From JBHOQS01 sp042408875 (GTDB lineage Bacteria; Chloroflexota; UBA11872; JBHOQS01), in the NCBI GenBank assembly GCA_042408875.1, contig JBHOQS010000014.1, positions 1 through 64,000 on the forward strand: DNA of 64,000 bases. The letters are read 5' to 3'. Below the pieces are notes generated by a model that was not told the DNA's origin, ran no database searches, and was given only the letters and a program-made list of their open reading frames with translations. Positions 43,032 through 52,723 of this stretch are shown here, piece after piece (within the stretch, counting starts at the first letter, position 1; each line of letters opens with the position of its first letter). The position numbers were made by a program, and so were the translations under genes.

Positions 43032-43484
43032 ATGCCTGGCAAGCTCACGCTCGAAATCATCACTGCGGAGCGGGTGGTCTTCTCGGACGAGGTCGATATG
43101 GTCACCGCGCCCGGCGCGTTGGGCACAGTTGGCATCCTGCCGCGCCACGCACCGATGTTGACGACGCTGGAGCCGGGCGAGGTGAAGATCGTCCAGAACG
43201 GGGAAGAGACGTTTCTGGCGATCGGTGGCGGCTTTCTCGAGGTCCGGGATAACCACATCGTGGTGCTCGCGGACTCCGCCGAGCGGGCAGAAGAGATCGA
43301 CGTTCAGCGGGCAGAAGAGGCGCGGCAGCGGGCTCGTGAGCGCCTGCGCGCCCGTGAGGCGGGCGTTGACGTCGAGCGCGCGGCGACGTCGCTCGCGCGA
43401 GCTCTGGCTCGCCTGCGGGTGGCTGAGCGGGCCAGGCGGCGCGGCCGCATCCCCGGCGCGCCGCCGCGCACCGGCGAAGAATAG
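43032..43484 (+). CDS. atpC: ATP synthase F1 subunit epsilon
   Basis: A 150-residue protein: N-terminal beta sandwich (KLTLEIITAERVVFSDEVDM, 'APGALGTVGILPRHAPMLT') and a C-terminal helical hairpin rich in Arg/Glu/Ala. The tail (RRRGRIPGAPPRTGEE) is slightly longer than usual. It regulates ATP hydrolysis. Start at ATG 43032 by homology; upstream 'GGGAGCAG' is the binding site. Last atp gene. Confidence 0.93.
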   Translation: MPGKLTLEIITAERVVFSDEVDMVTAPGALGTVGILPRHAPMLTTLEPGEVKIVQNGEETFLAIGGGFLEVRDNHIVVLADSAERAEEIDVQRAEEARQRARERLRAREAGVDVERAATSLARALARLRVAERARRRGRIPGAPPRTGEE

Positions 43485-43753
43485 CCCAGGAGCCCGCCGC
43501 TTCATTCCCTCTCACAGGCGCTCGCGCGCCTCGCCCGGCTTCCAGCCGCGCTCCTGTGGGCCGCCTTCCTGCAGATCAGGGGCGCGTTCTGGCCGGCACG
43601 CGCTTTGCACCCTTATGCCCTGCTGGTCGTCAGTACCAGGGGCACTGGAAGGGCTTGGCCGCCCCGGCTGGCCATGCTATGATACCGCCACACGCCACTC
43701 ACAGAGACGGCCCGCTCGCGGGGGCTGCGCGCGGCAGCGCGGGGGAGCATACG

Positions 43754-45043
43754 GTGTCGTACATCGTCATCTGCGGTGGTCGTCCGCTCCGTGGTGAACT
43801 CACCATCATGGGCTCGAAGAATGCCACGCTGCCGCTGCTGGCAGCGTGTCTCCTCACCGATGAACCCTGCCTCCTCTCGAACATCCCGCTGGTCGACGAT
43901 ATCTTCACGATGGTTGAGCTGCTGCGCTGCCTCGGCGCAGATGTCACCATCGACGTGGCCACGCGCACCGTGCGCGTGTGCGCTGCCGGCCTGCGCCGGT
44001 CCGATCCGGACCCTGATCTGGTGCGTAAGGAGCGTGGGTCGTTCCTGGTGATGGGGCCGCTGCTGGCGCGGCTGCACCGCGCTTCGTCACCGCATCCCGG
44101 CGGCTGCGCTATCGGGGCACGGCCGGTCGATGTCACGGTGCATGGGTTTCGCGCTATGGGGGCACGGGTGCAGACCGATGGTGGATGGTACGATGCTTGG
44201 GCGCCGCAGGGCCTGCACGGCGCCAGCATCTACCTCGACTATCCCAGCGTGACCGGCACCGAGAACCTCATGCTGGCCGCCTCGCTCGCGCCGGGGCGAA
44301 CAGTGATCAAGCACGCCTCGTGCGAGCCCGAGGTGGTAGCATTGGCGGAGTTCCTCACCGCCATGGGGGCGCGCATCCGTGGCGCTGGCTCGTCGTTCAT
44401 CGAGATCGAAGGCGTGCCCCGACTGCACGGTGCAGAAGGACGGGTCATCCCCGATCGCATCGAGGCAGGTACCTTCGCCGCCGCAGCCGTTGCTACCGAG
44501 GGTGAGCTCGTGCTCCATGACGTGAACTATGACCACCTCGAGCCAGTGCTGTACAAGCTTCAGCAGATCGGCGCTCGCACCGAGTGCCATGGCAGCGTCC
44601 TGCACGTCAGCGGCAGCCGGCCGTTCCAGGCAGTGGAGGTACAGGCCATTCACTTCCCCGGTTTCCCGACGGACCTCCAGGCGGTCTTTGCCGCCCTGCT
44701 CACACAGGCGGAGGGCCTGAGCATTATCCAGGAACGTGTGTACGAGAACCGCCTGCTTTACGTAGACGAGCTGCGCAAGATGGGCGCGCAGATCATCGTG
44801 CGCGGTCAGCGCGCCGATATCTACGGCCCCACGCCGCTCCACGGTGCCGAAGTACGGGCGCTGGACCTGCGCGCCGGGGCAAGCCTGATCGTCGGCGGCC
44901 TGGTTGCCGAGGGTGAGACGGTCATCTCCGACGTACACCACATCCAGCGCGGCTACGAAGACGTGGTCGGGCGCCTCGCGTCGCTCGGCGCCGATATCCG
45001 CCTGGTCGAGCGGCCGGCCGGGGCGGTTGCCGCCGGCGCGTAG
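43754..45043 (+). CDS. murA: UDP-N-acetylglucosamine 1-carboxyvinyltransferase (MurA)
   Basis: A 429-residue enolpyruvyl transferase: 'LTIMGSKNATLPLLAACLL' with the K22-N23 pair, catalytic loop 'PHPGGCAIGARPVD' with Cys118, 'YLDYPSVTGTENLMLAA', 'DRIEAGTFAAAAVAT' and 'FPTDLQAVFAALLTQAEG'. It makes the first committed peptidoglycan precursor from PEP. The retained Cys predicts fosfomycin sensitivity. The start is taken as GTG 43754 behind GGGGGAGC, because earlier ATG codons add unconserved residues. Confidence 0.94.
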   Translation: MSYIVICGGRPLRGELTIMGSKNATLPLLAACLLTDEPCLLSNIPLVDDIFTMVELLRCLGADVTIDVATRTVRVCAAGLRRSDPDPDLVRKERGSFLVMGPLLARLHRASSPHPGGCAIGARPVDVTVHGFRAMGARVQTDGGWYDAWAPQGLHGASIYLDYPSVTGTENLMLAASLAPGRTVIKHASCEPEVVALAEFLTAMGARIRGAGSSFIEIEGVPRLHGAEGRVIPDRIEAGTFAAAAVATEGELVLHDVNYDHLEPVLYKLQQIGARTECHGSVLHVSGSRPFQAVEVQAIHFPGFPTDLQAVFAALLTQAEGLSIIQERVYENRLLYVDELRKMGAQIIVRGQRADIYGPTPLHGAEVRALDLRAGASLIVGGLVAEGETVISDVHHIQRGYEDVVGRLASLGADIRLVERPAGAVAAGA

Positions 45044-45135
45044 CCCGGACCTCCTGGCCGCCGAACATGGTATACTGGACCTGCGCGTTCGCCGAGTGGC
45101 TCGCGCACACCAACCTTCTGTGCTTCACCTCTCTG

Positions 45136-45194
45136 TATGGCATTTATCTATATGCCATTTATCTATATGCCATAATAAATGGCATATTTGCCAT
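45136..45194. repeat. 15-bp AT-rich tandem repeat before mreB
   Basis: TATGGCATTTATCTA, TATGCCATTTATCTA and TATGCCATAATAAAT follow in tandem, then GGCATATTTGCCAT. ATGGCAT/ATGCCAT are also inverted, so several hairpins are possible. The AT content contrasts with flanking DNA; a promoter for mreB may be inside. Confidence 0.75.
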
Positions 45195-45279
45195 GGGAAA
45201 GATTCCCGTAGAGCAATTTCGTGCTGTGGTGCAGTACCGGGCGGTACGCTAAGCATTGAACTCAACATCCTCACACCGC

Positions 45280-46293
45280 ATGTTTGGCAAGCAGATCGGC
45301 ATCGACCTGGGCACCGCGAACGTTCTCGTCTACGTGCGCGGTCGCGGCATCGTCATCAACGAGCCGTCCGTTGTCGCGATCTCGACCACAGATAACCGCA
45401 TCGAGGCCGTCGGAGATGACGCGCGCCAGATGCTCGGCCGCACGCCCGGCACCATAAACGTCGTGCGGCCGATGCGCAACGGCGTGATCGCCGATTATGT
45501 CATCACCGAGGCGATGCTGCGGTATTTCATTAATAAAGTCTGCGGTCCGCCGTGGCGCCGGCTGGTGAAGCCGGATGTGGTCGTGTCCGTGCCGGCAGGT
45601 GTCACCGACGTGGAGCGCCGCGCCGTGCACGACGCAGCGCGCGCGGCGGGGGCGCGGCAGGCCTCGCTCATCCCCGAGCCGCTTGCCGCGGCGATCGGCG
45701 CGAACGTGCCGATCTCCAGCCCCAGCGGGAACCTGATCGTCAACATCGGCGGGGGTACGACCGAGGTAGCGGTTATCTCGCTCAACGACATCGTCGTGGT
45801 GAACTCGGTGCGCGTGGGCGGCAATAAGATCGATGACGCTATTGCTACATATATTAAAAAAAAGTACAATCTGATGATCGGCGAGCGCACGGCTGAAGAG
45901 GTCAAGATCGAGGTAGGCAGCGCGCTACCACTCGATCCGCCGCTGACGGTCGATGTGCGCGGCCGCGATCAGGTAATGGGACTGCCCCGCACCATCACCG
46001 TCACCTCGGACGAGATCACGGAGGCCATCGCCGAGCCGGTCGAGCAGATCGTGCAAGCGGTGAAGGACGTGCTCGAGGTCACGCCCCCCGAGCTGGCCTC
46101 AGATATCATCGACAAGGGGATGGTCATGACTGGCGGCGGGTCGCTGCTGCGCAATCTGGACAAGCTGCTCACCCAGGTGACCGACATCCCCTGCCATGTG
46201 GCCGAGCACCCGCTGACCTGCGTGGCGATCGGGACTGGCATGGCGCTTGAACACTTCCATGTGCTCAAGAAAAGTATGATCCTGGCTGGCTAG
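45280..46293 (+). CDS. mreB: Rod-shape-determining protein MreB
   Basis: A 337-residue actin fold: phosphate loop 1 'GIDLGTANVLVYVRGRGIV', 'NIGGGTTEVAVISLNDIVV', and 'GMVMTGGGSLLRNLDKLL' near the adenosine site. It polymerises under the membrane and guides wall synthesis. ATG 45280 is preferred over TTG 45256 because homologs begin 'MFGKQIGIDLG'; no clear ribosome-binding site is seen for either. mreC and mreD do not follow. Confidence 0.94.
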   Translation: MFGKQIGIDLGTANVLVYVRGRGIVINEPSVVAISTTDNRIEAVGDDARQMLGRTPGTINVVRPMRNGVIADYVITEAMLRYFINKVCGPPWRRLVKPDVVVSVPAGVTDVERRAVHDAARAAGARQASLIPEPLAAAIGANVPISSPSGNLIVNIGGGTTEVAVISLNDIVVVNSVRVGGNKIDDAIATYIKKKYNLMIGERTAEEVKIEVGSALPLDPPLTVDVRGRDQVMGLPRTITVTSDEITEAIAEPVEQIVQAVKDVLEVTPPELASDIIDKGMVMTGGGSLLRNLDKLLTQVTDIPCHVAEHPLTCVAIGTGMALEHFHVLKKSMILAG

Positions 46294-46300
46294 CGCGTGT

Positions 46301-46333
46301 CCAGGCGGCAGCCCGTGCCAGGCTGCCGCCTGG
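46301..46333 (+). terminator. 13-bp perfect hairpin after mreB
   Basis: CCAGGCGGCAGCC (46301-46313), a 7-base loop and the exact complement (46321-46333), starting 8 bp after the mreB stop. No T-run follows. Probably the 3' end of the mreB messenger. Confidence 0.6.
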
Positions 46334-46348
46334 CGGTGCGGGTGCCCT

Positions 46349-46618
46349 ATGCACAACACGATGGACATGCACGATGCCACCGCGTATGCGGGTTCCAAGC
46401 CGTCGCCGGATGAGGTGCGGGCCTGGATCGTACAGCAGCCGGCGACGCAGCGGATTACCGCTGAGGCGCTCCAGGCGCAGTTTCACCTCGGTGACGAGGA
46501 CGAGCCCGGCTGGCTGGCGCACTTCCTCCGCGAGTGCCGGGAACGCGGGCCATATACACGCAACCATGCCCTGGCCCGGCTGGCCGCCATCGTGGCCCAG
46601 CATAACCACCTCGGCTAG
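46349..46618 (+). CDS. Hypothetical protein, 89 aa
   Basis: A small soluble protein: 'PSPDEVRAWIVQQPATQRIT', 'QAQFHLGDEDEPGWLAHFLR', 'RNHALARLAAIVAQHNHLG'. The pattern of short helices could be a small helix-turn-helix-like fold, but no family is recognised. It lies between the mreB hairpin and another small gene on the same strand. Confidence 0.55.
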   Translation: MHNTMDMHDATAYAGSKPSPDEVRAWIVQQPATQRITAEALQAQFHLGDEDEPGWLAHFLRECRERGPYTRNHALARLAAIVAQHNHLG

Positions 46619-46693
46619 AGATCGCGGCTCGCGGGCTGATCGTGATTTCCTGGCGGGGTCCGGCGCGAGGACGCTGGCTAGGGAGGAGCGGTG

Positions 46694-47011
46694 ATGCCGG
46701 ACGAGGAGCCAGAAGCTGTCCAGGCCGGTGCGGCGCGGCTCGCGGCGCTTGAGGCTGCCCTCCAAGAAGCGCAGCGATTTATCGAGCAAGTGCAGCGTGC
46801 CCCCGTCGGATCCAGCGCGGTCTCCGATGCAGCGCTAGCGCCAGCCGCGCTGGCAGACGATCGCCTGGCCGGCCTGGAGGCGCGGATCGAGGCCCTGGAG
46901 GCGCTGGTGGCACGCCAGGCCGAGGAGCTGGCCGCTCTGCAGGCGGAGGTTGCCGCGTTGAAGGCGGAACACCGCCAGCGCAGGGGCGGCCTCTGGCCGT
47001 GGCGCAGATAA
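46694..47011 (+). CDS. Small coiled-coil protein
   Basis: A 105-residue Ala/Leu/Glu-rich protein, helical throughout, with heptad-like segments ARLAALEAALQEAQRFIEQV and 'LEALVARQAEELAALQAEVA', ending in a basic RQRRGGLWPWRR. ATG 46694 follows GGGAGGAGCG closely. Function unknown; it may pair with the neighbouring small gene. Confidence 0.6.
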   Translation: MPDEEPEAVQAGAARLAALEAALQEAQRFIEQVQRAPVGSSAVSDAALAPAALADDRLAGLEARIEALEALVARQAEELAALQAEVAALKAEHRQRRGGLWPWRR

Positions 47012-47062
47012 TATCCACGCCACCGCTGCAGCACGCGCCCGGCCTCCACAGGGCCGGCTCGC

Positions 47063-48346
47063 TCACCGCAGGAACAGCTCAATCACCGGCACAGGGGTGT
47101 CCGGCTTGATTACCGGCAGGGTGAGGGTCAGGGTGCCCCCAGCATCTTCGGTGAGGGGAATCTCCGAAGCGTCGTTGAGGAGCTGAGCATATTCCACCTT
47201 GCCAGCGTAGCCGTCGAGATGCAGATGCCTGAACGGCCAGGCGAATACGTGCACGTACAGCCGCCGCGCGACCGGATTGTACGTCAGACGGCAGTCCTGC
47301 GGCGTGGCGAACTCGGCCGGGGCTTGCGTACAGCCGTAGATCGAGCGGCTGTGATACCTCATCCATGCACCGATGCCGGCGAGCCGGTCGCGGGCGCGCT
47401 GGTCGAACTCGCCACGTGCCGTCGGCCCCACGTTGAGCAGGAGGTTCCCGCCCTTGCTCACGGTATCGACCAGCAGGCGCACCAGCATGTCCACGCTCTT
47501 CCAGCTCGCCTCGTCGCGGTGATAGCCCCAGGAGCCCGAGAACGTATGGCAGGCTTCCCAGACTACCGGCTTTCCATCCACCTGGACCCACGCGCGCGGC
47601 ACTACCTGCTCCGGCGTGTAGAAATCACCGGGCACATCTGCGCGGTTATTAAGCAGGATCTCAGGCTGGAGCTCGCGGATCATCGCGACCAGCTTCTCGC
47701 TCTGCCAGTCTTCTCGCCCCTTGCCGCGTGACCAGCCCCAGTCGCGATTGGGGTACGAGAAATCCAGCCACATGATGTCGATCTTGCCGTAGTTGGTGAG
47801 CAGCTCGCGCACCTGGCCGTGCAGGTACTCAGCATACTTGCGGATGTCGCGGTGCTTCTCCCGCTCACGAAACTCGACGTCATCGCGCTGGGGGTGCAGG
47901 CCATCGACCGGGAACTCGGGGTGGTGCCAGTCGATCAGGGAGTAATAGAAGCCGATCTTGAAGCCAGCCGCCCTGAAAGCGTCCACGAATTCACGGATCA
48001 GATCGCGCCTGGCCGGCGTGTTGGGCGCCTTGTAGTCTGTGAGCTGCGAGTCAAAGAGGCAGAAGCCGTCGTGGTGCTTCGTCGTAATGACAGCGTAGCG
48101 CATACCGGCCTGCCAGGCGATCTGCGCCCATTCGTGCGGGTTATAGAGATCCGGCTCAAAGTGATCGAAGTAGCGCTGGTATTGCGCGTCCGTCATACGC
48201 TCGCGGTTCTTCACCCACTCGTGCCGCGCCGGGAGCGCATAGATGCCCCAGTGGATGAACAGCCCGAAGCGATCATGCACGAACCAGTCAGAGCGCCCTA
48301 CCGTAGGGGCAGGCTGCGGGACCATCGAGCACACCTCGTTCATCAA
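47063..48346 (-). CDS. GH29 alpha-L-fucosidase
   Basis: A 427-residue glycoside hydrolase: 'RFGLFIHWGIYALPARHEW', 'MRYAVITTKHHDGFCLFDSQ', nucleophile Asp in 'GKIDIMWLDFSYP', and 'VSKGGNLLLNVGPTARGEFD'. It removes terminal alpha-L-fucose with retention of configuration. There is no signal peptide, so it acts inside the cell on imported oligosaccharides. It is the last gene of a minus-strand run that starts with the ApnL-like gene, and it gives the best clue that the cluster handles plant or algal glycans. Confidence 0.93.
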   Translation of the reverse strand: MMNEVCSMVPQPAPTVGRSDWFVHDRFGLFIHWGIYALPARHEWVKNRERMTDAQYQRYFDHFEPDLYNPHEWAQIAWQAGMRYAVITTKHHDGFCLFDSQLTDYKAPNTPARRDLIREFVDAFRAAGFKIGFYYSLIDWHHPEFPVDGLHPQRDDVEFREREKHRDIRKYAEYLHGQVRELLTNYGKIDIMWLDFSYPNRDWGWSRGKGREDWQSEKLVAMIRELQPEILLNNRADVPGDFYTPEQVVPRAWVQVDGKPVVWEACHTFSGSWGYHRDEASWKSVDMLVRLLVDTVSKGGNLLLNVGPTARGEFDQRARDRLAGIGAWMRYHSRSIYGCTQAPAEFATPQDCRLTYNPVARRLYVHVFAWPFRHLHLDGYAGKVEYAQLLNDASEIPLTEDAGGTLTLTLPVIKPDTPVPVIELFLR

Positions 48347-48441
48347 GGGTACGGAGTATCAGCACGCATGGTACCAGGACAGGGCGAGTGAAACAACGTC
48401 GCTGTAGGGTGGGTACGCAGCCGGCCCGCCCCGCCGGTGGC

Positions 48442-49548
48442 TCACTCGCTGCGCCACTGCCACACCCCATCGGGCGTGGCAGCGAAGACGCCTCCGGCGG
48501 TAACGATCACGTCGCGCACCGGCAGCGTCCCTAGGCCGTCGGCAAGACGTTCCCAGCGCCCGCCCCCATCGCGGCTCCAAAAGACGCCGCGGCCTTCAGC
48601 GCCCAGCCCGCCGGTCGCCAGGTAGAGCGTCTGAGGGCGGGCCGGGTCAATCGCTAGCGATGAGAGCGGGTAGATGGCCATCGGTCCTTGCATCTGCCTT
48701 GCGGCTTGCAGCCCCTCGTTGGCAGCCTGCCAGCTCGCTCCGCCGTCGCTCGTGCGGAACACGCCGGCCCACGTCACCGCATACACGGCGTCGGGGTTCT
48801 GCGGGTGCACCTGGAGGTCCACCGGCCCCCACGGGTCGCCAGCCGGCGTAATGTCGTTCCAGGATGTGCCGGCGTCGCTACTCCTGGCCAGGCGCACGGT
48901 GCCGCCCTCGCTCACCGACATGACGTAGATGATGTCGGGAGCGCTCGGCGCCACGGCCACGCGCCAGGCGTCATAGTTCGGCCGCCGTGCGCCTGCCAGG
49001 CGCTCCCAGGTCTTGCCCCCATCACGGCTGCGCACGGCGTCCGGGCAGGAGGCAGCGTACACCACCTCACGGTCGGTAGGGTGCGGCGCATACGAGGTCA
49101 GGTTCCCACCGATGCCGGTCCAGGTCTTGCCGCCGTCTACGCTACGGAAGCTCGGCGCTTCAGTGCCCCTGGCACAGCCGTCGGTCGCGCCCACGTAGAT
49201 GACTTGGGGATCGGCCGCGCTGATGGCGATTTCAGTAACTGTCATGCCCGCACGCAGCGCAGCCCACGTCTTGCCCACGTCGCCGGACACCCACAGGCCG
49301 TTGCCCCCGGCATAGAGTGTCCCCTGCTGCCGCCCACTGACCGCGAGGGCATGCACGTCCACGCCAGCGAGCCCGGCGCGCTGCCACGCGCCTCTGGAAG
49401 CCGGGCGCGTCGTAGTGAATGCCGGACGCACCTCAGGCGTCGCGGCTGCCAGACGGAACGGGTTCTGGCAGCCCGCTAGGAGGAGCGCCTGGGCCGCCAG
49501 GACTGCCAGAAATAAAGTAAAAAAGATGAAGACCGGACGCTGCGCCAT
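48442..49548 (-). CDS. BNR/sortilin-repeat lipoprotein
   Basis: A 368-residue lipoprotein: signal VFIFFTLFLAVLAAQALLLAG followed by the lipobox Cys, then a beta-propeller with repeated 'S.DGG.TW' Asp-box motifs (SGDVGKTW, SVDGGKTW, SRDGGKTW, SSDAGTSW, TSDGGASW, SRDGGGRW). Such propellers are found in sialidases, xyloglucanases and photosystem assembly factors; no catalytic residue can be assigned. It lies 8 bp after the MocA gene and 95 bp before the fucosidase. Confidence 0.88.
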   Translation of the reverse strand: MAQRPVFIFFTLFLAVLAAQALLLAGCQNPFRLAAATPEVRPAFTTTRPASRGAWQRAGLAGVDVHALAVSGRQQGTLYAGGNGLWVSGDVGKTWAALRAGMTVTEIAISAADPQVIYVGATDGCARGTEAPSFRSVDGGKTWTGIGGNLTSYAPHPTDREVVYAASCPDAVRSRDGGKTWERLAGARRPNYDAWRVAVAPSAPDIIYVMSVSEGGTVRLARSSDAGTSWNDITPAGDPWGPVDLQVHPQNPDAVYAVTWAGVFRTSDGGASWQAANEGLQAARQMQGPMAIYPLSSLAIDPARPQTLYLATGGLGAEGRGVFWSRDGGGRWERLADGLGTLPVRDVIVTAGGVFAATPDGVWQWRSE

Positions 49549-49555
49549 GCGCTCG

Positions 49556-50581
49556 TCACTCCAGGCCGGTCACCTGGTACGGCCGCTGCTGCTCCGCCGA
49601 CTCATATGCGCCGAACACGAGCTCTAGGGTGCGCAGGGCATCGCGGCCGGACGTCTCAGGCTCACGGCCGGAGCGGAGGCAGTCCACCCAGTGCTGCTGG
49701 ATGCGCACGACGCTCTCTTGCACTGCCTCGGCCGGCGGCGCGCTCCAGGAATAGACATGCGGCGCGGCGGTAAATCGCTGCGGGCCATCTACGCCGGTGA
49801 CACTGATGGCATAATGCGGGCCAAGCGTCGCGGAGCCATCCGTGCCCTCCAGATGCACCAGTGTCTGCGGGAACAGTTCCTGCTCAAGTCTAGAGGCAAA
49901 GCTCATATCTACAATGCAGGTCGCGCCGCTGGCCATGAGCAGCATGATCGTCGCCACGTCCTCGCCGCGGATGCGCGGGTTAATGCGCTGCACATGGCAG
50001 TACACCTGTGCCGCCTCGCCCATAAAGAAGCGCGCCAGGTCCAGCAGGTGCACGCCGAGGTCGTAGATGATGAAGCGCGGGTCGGTGGCAAGATAGGGCT
50101 GATTGGCGTAGACATCGACGGCGCTGCGGAAGGTGATGCGCCCGAAAAAAAGCGGACCCACTCCCGCAGCTGCCTGCTTGAGGGCTCGCATCGGTGTCTG
50201 CCAGCGGAAATTCTCGTGCACCATGAACTGCACGCCCGCGGCGCGGCAGGCCTCGACCATCGCCCGCGCGTCATCCAGGCTCGGCGCCAGCGGCTTCTGG
50301 CAGATGACGTGGCAGCCATAGCGCGCGGCCAGCTCAACCAGTGGTCGGTGCCCGGCCGGCTGCGTGACGATGTCCACGAAGTCCGGCCGCTCGGCCTGGA
50401 GCATCTCCTCAGCACTGCCATACGCGCGAGGGACCCCAAACTCGGCGGCGTACGCCCGCGCCCGAGCCAGGTCAAGGTCGCAGACAGCCACGATGCGGGC
50501 ACCCTGGACCTCGCTCCAGCCATGGAGATGGTTGCGCGCAAAATACCCACAGCCGATGAGCACGCCTCGTAGCTCGTTCAT
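49556..50581 (-). CDS. Gfo/Idh/MocA-family oxidoreductase
   Basis: A 341-residue dehydrogenase-like protein: dinucleotide loop 'GVLIGCGYFARNHLHGW', catalytic E-K-P replaced by Q-K-P in 'HVICQKPLAPSLDDA', and a substrate domain with 'FIIYDLGVHLLDLARFFMG'. The Gln in place of Glu is uncommon but the Lys is retained. It probably oxidises a sugar at a ring carbon in this cluster. The ATG at 50581 follows AGGAGAG. Confidence 0.88.
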   Translation of the reverse strand: MNELRGVLIGCGYFARNHLHGWSEVQGARIVAVCDLDLARARAYAAEFGVPRAYGSAEEMLQAERPDFVDIVTQPAGHRPLVELAARYGCHVICQKPLAPSLDDARAMVEACRAAGVQFMVHENFRWQTPMRALKQAAAGVGPLFFGRITFRSAVDVYANQPYLATDPRFIIYDLGVHLLDLARFFMGEAAQVYCHVQRINPRIRGEDVATIMLLMASGATCIVDMSFASRLEQELFPQTLVHLEGTDGSATLGPHYAISVTGVDGPQRFTAAPHVYSWSAPPAEAVQESVVRIQQHWVDCLRSGREPETSGRDALRTLELVFGAYESAEQQRPYQVTGLE

Positions 50582-50707
50582 TAGTAATCTCTCCTAGTCT
50601 CGCCTGCCAACGTAGCGGGCCGGTGCATGACAGGCTGTCCGGGTTGTGCACTGGACACGTTGTACATCTGACGTTGTACATCTGGGAGAGGTACTTAAGC
50701 TCGTTAC

Positions 50708-52723
50708 TCAAGCGCCCGCACTATCGATACAGCAGTAGGCGAAGGGCCGCAGGCCGACCACGAGCTCACCCGCGGCCACGCTGGCCGGTTGCCAGGCCTC
50801 AGCGCGAAACCGCTCGGGCGCGTGCATGGCTTCCAGCGCATTCGTCTCATCCAGATATCGCAGGCGCACCTGCGGGCCGAGCGACGGACAGCGCACCCGC
50901 ACCTGCCGCGGCTGCGGACCCAGATTGGCGAGCATGACCCGCACACGGCCGTCACGCTGGAGAGCGAGGCCCTCGAATGCCAGCGGTGCACTGGCGCGGG
51001 CTGGCAACACTGCACCCCCAGCCAGCTCACCGGCATCGGCAAACACATGGTACAGCGGGAACACGCCGCCGGGCAGCGAACGAAAGCGCTCCGGCACCGG
51101 CGAGCCAGCCTCGGTCTCCATGACGCCGCGCCAGCCGGTGGTCTCGTAGTAGGTGATGCTGTACACGCCGCTCTCCGCCAGATACTTCAGGCTGCCGAGC
51201 GTCCAGCCGGCGCCAAAGAGCGACATCTGCCGTACATCGACCTGTGGCGGTAGCTCGTCGGGCGGGGGCTCGGACACCGGGCCGGTCGCGTTCGGGTTGA
51301 AGCGCGGCCGCAGGGTGACAGGCGTGATCGCCAGCGGGACGGTCCCGGTGAAGCGGCGGGCGCTCACCACCGTCTCCGCCTGCATCTCCAGCGTCTCGAC
51401 TAGTGAGGCATTGTCAAAGGCGTGAACCTGCGGGGTGATTGAGTAGCAAACCAGGTCGAGCCCCTCGACCGGCGGTGGCTGCCGGTTGAGCTCAGCAAAG
51501 TAAGCGTTGGTGCCGGCGCCGATCCTGGCTTCCGGGGCATAGCTGGCCAGGTAGCGGCGCGCCAGTCGAACCCACGGCGCCGTCGTGCTTTTCTCCTCTA
51601 CATGAAAGATCAGCCACTGAGCCACCGCCGGGCGGAGCTCGCGCAGGACTGCGGCTAGGGCAGCCAGCTCATCCTCCCCTGCACCGGACAGGAAGACCGC
51701 CAGCTCAAGCGCAACACCGATCGCCGTCGCTTCTGCGGCTGCCTGCGCCAGGCGCTGGCGCCAGCCAGCGGCGCTGAGAGCGAGGTCTGCCCGCAGCAGC
51801 GACAGGTTCAAGGCCTGCAGCCGGCCGGTCTCGGTGGCTGTCAGCGGCTGCCCGTGCGAGGCCATGCCTAGGCCGAGGCGAGGCAGACGTGCTACCGGCG
51901 TCTCACCGACTGTGAGGATGGGCTCCGCGACCTGCTCGCCCGGCCCGCCAGCAGCCGCGACGTGTACAATCGTGGCGGGGCGCTCGCGCTCTGCACGGAC
52001 GGCGGCAGATTCAGGCGGAGCGTTCTGGAGGGCGAGGCGCACAGTCTGGCTGACCCGCGTGCCAGCGGCCACTTCGACGGGGTACGGCAGTCGCAGCGGC
52101 GTGCAGTAGGTCTTGAAGGAGCCATCGGTCCAGTTCCGCTGGTCCTCCATCTCGAAGAGATCGCCCTCGAACTGCACCACCGCCCACACGTCAGGCGCCG
52201 CCTCATGGGCGATGGCGGAGATGTCCAGGAAGGGTTGGTGCGGTGAGATGTGGCGCGGGAACGTGCCGTGCTCCCACGTGCCATCAGGGTGCTGCACCAG
52301 GCACGGCCGCCCGGCACATTCGCGGATAGGATGCAGCACGCAGAAGCCGATGCGGTTACGCAGGAAGGTCGAGTGCGCCTGGCCGTCCATGGTAAACGTC
52401 AGTCGGCCCCCTGGCGTGCCTTCGATGGTGCCGTGCCAGCGGAAGTCAATCTCGCCCTGCCGGCATTCGACGTCGAATGCCACGGAGAAGGCCTGCGGCT
52501 CCTGGTGGAGCTGGAGGTTCGACAGGCGCGGCAGCACAGTGTCCCAGTTGCGGTCACGCACGGCGCTATACACGCCGCGCAGCACCTCGCGGTCGCCCAG
52601 GCAGATGTAGCGCATGAACGCCGTAGCCGGTTCGAAGAGCAGCGTCAGCGGCCCGGCGCGCAAGGCGATGCGCGCGGGGAGGGGTGTCTCGGCTCCGTAG
52701 TACAGGACCGTTGGCGGCAACAT
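50708..52723 (-). CDS. ApnL-like (D-apionate lactonase-type) protein
   Basis: A 671-residue cytoplasmic protein. The N-terminal part reads 'YICLGDREVLRGVYSAVRDR', 'CRQGEIDFRWHGTIEG', 'FLRNRIGFCVLHPIRECAG', 'FPRHISPHQPFLDISAIAHE'; the middle is a TIM-barrel-like region ending in 'LDLVCYSITPQVHAFDNASL', and the C terminus is beta-rich. This overall pattern matches proteins annotated as D-apionate lactonase (ApnL); I recognise it from memory and rate the exact activity as uncertain. CCAGGAGAAC precedes ATG 52723. It opens the minus-strand run with the MocA, BNR and fucosidase genes. Confidence 0.6.
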   Translation of the reverse strand: MLPPTVLYYGAETPLPARIALRAGPLTLLFEPATAFMRYICLGDREVLRGVYSAVRDRNWDTVLPRLSNLQLHQEPQAFSVAFDVECRQGEIDFRWHGTIEGTPGGRLTFTMDGQAHSTFLRNRIGFCVLHPIRECAGRPCLVQHPDGTWEHGTFPRHISPHQPFLDISAIAHEAAPDVWAVVQFEGDLFEMEDQRNWTDGSFKTYCTPLRLPYPVEVAAGTRVSQTVRLALQNAPPESAAVRAERERPATIVHVAAAGGPGEQVAEPILTVGETPVARLPRLGLGMASHGQPLTATETGRLQALNLSLLRADLALSAAGWRQRLAQAAAEATAIGVALELAVFLSGAGEDELAALAAVLRELRPAVAQWLIFHVEEKSTTAPWVRLARRYLASYAPEARIGAGTNAYFAELNRQPPPVEGLDLVCYSITPQVHAFDNASLVETLEMQAETVVSARRFTGTVPLAITPVTLRPRFNPNATGPVSEPPPDELPPQVDVRQMSLFGAGWTLGSLKYLAESGVYSITYYETTGWRGVMETEAGSPVPERFRSLPGGVFPLYHVFADAGELAGGAVLPARASAPLAFEGLALQRDGRVRVMLANLGPQPRQVRVRCPSLGPQVRLRYLDETNALEAMHAPERFRAEAWQPASVAAGELVVGLRPFAYCCIDSAGA

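Noticed and set aside
45067..45252. Short plus-strand open frame before mreB
   Set aside because: It is encoded mostly by the 15-bp tandem repeat and lacks a ribosome-binding site.
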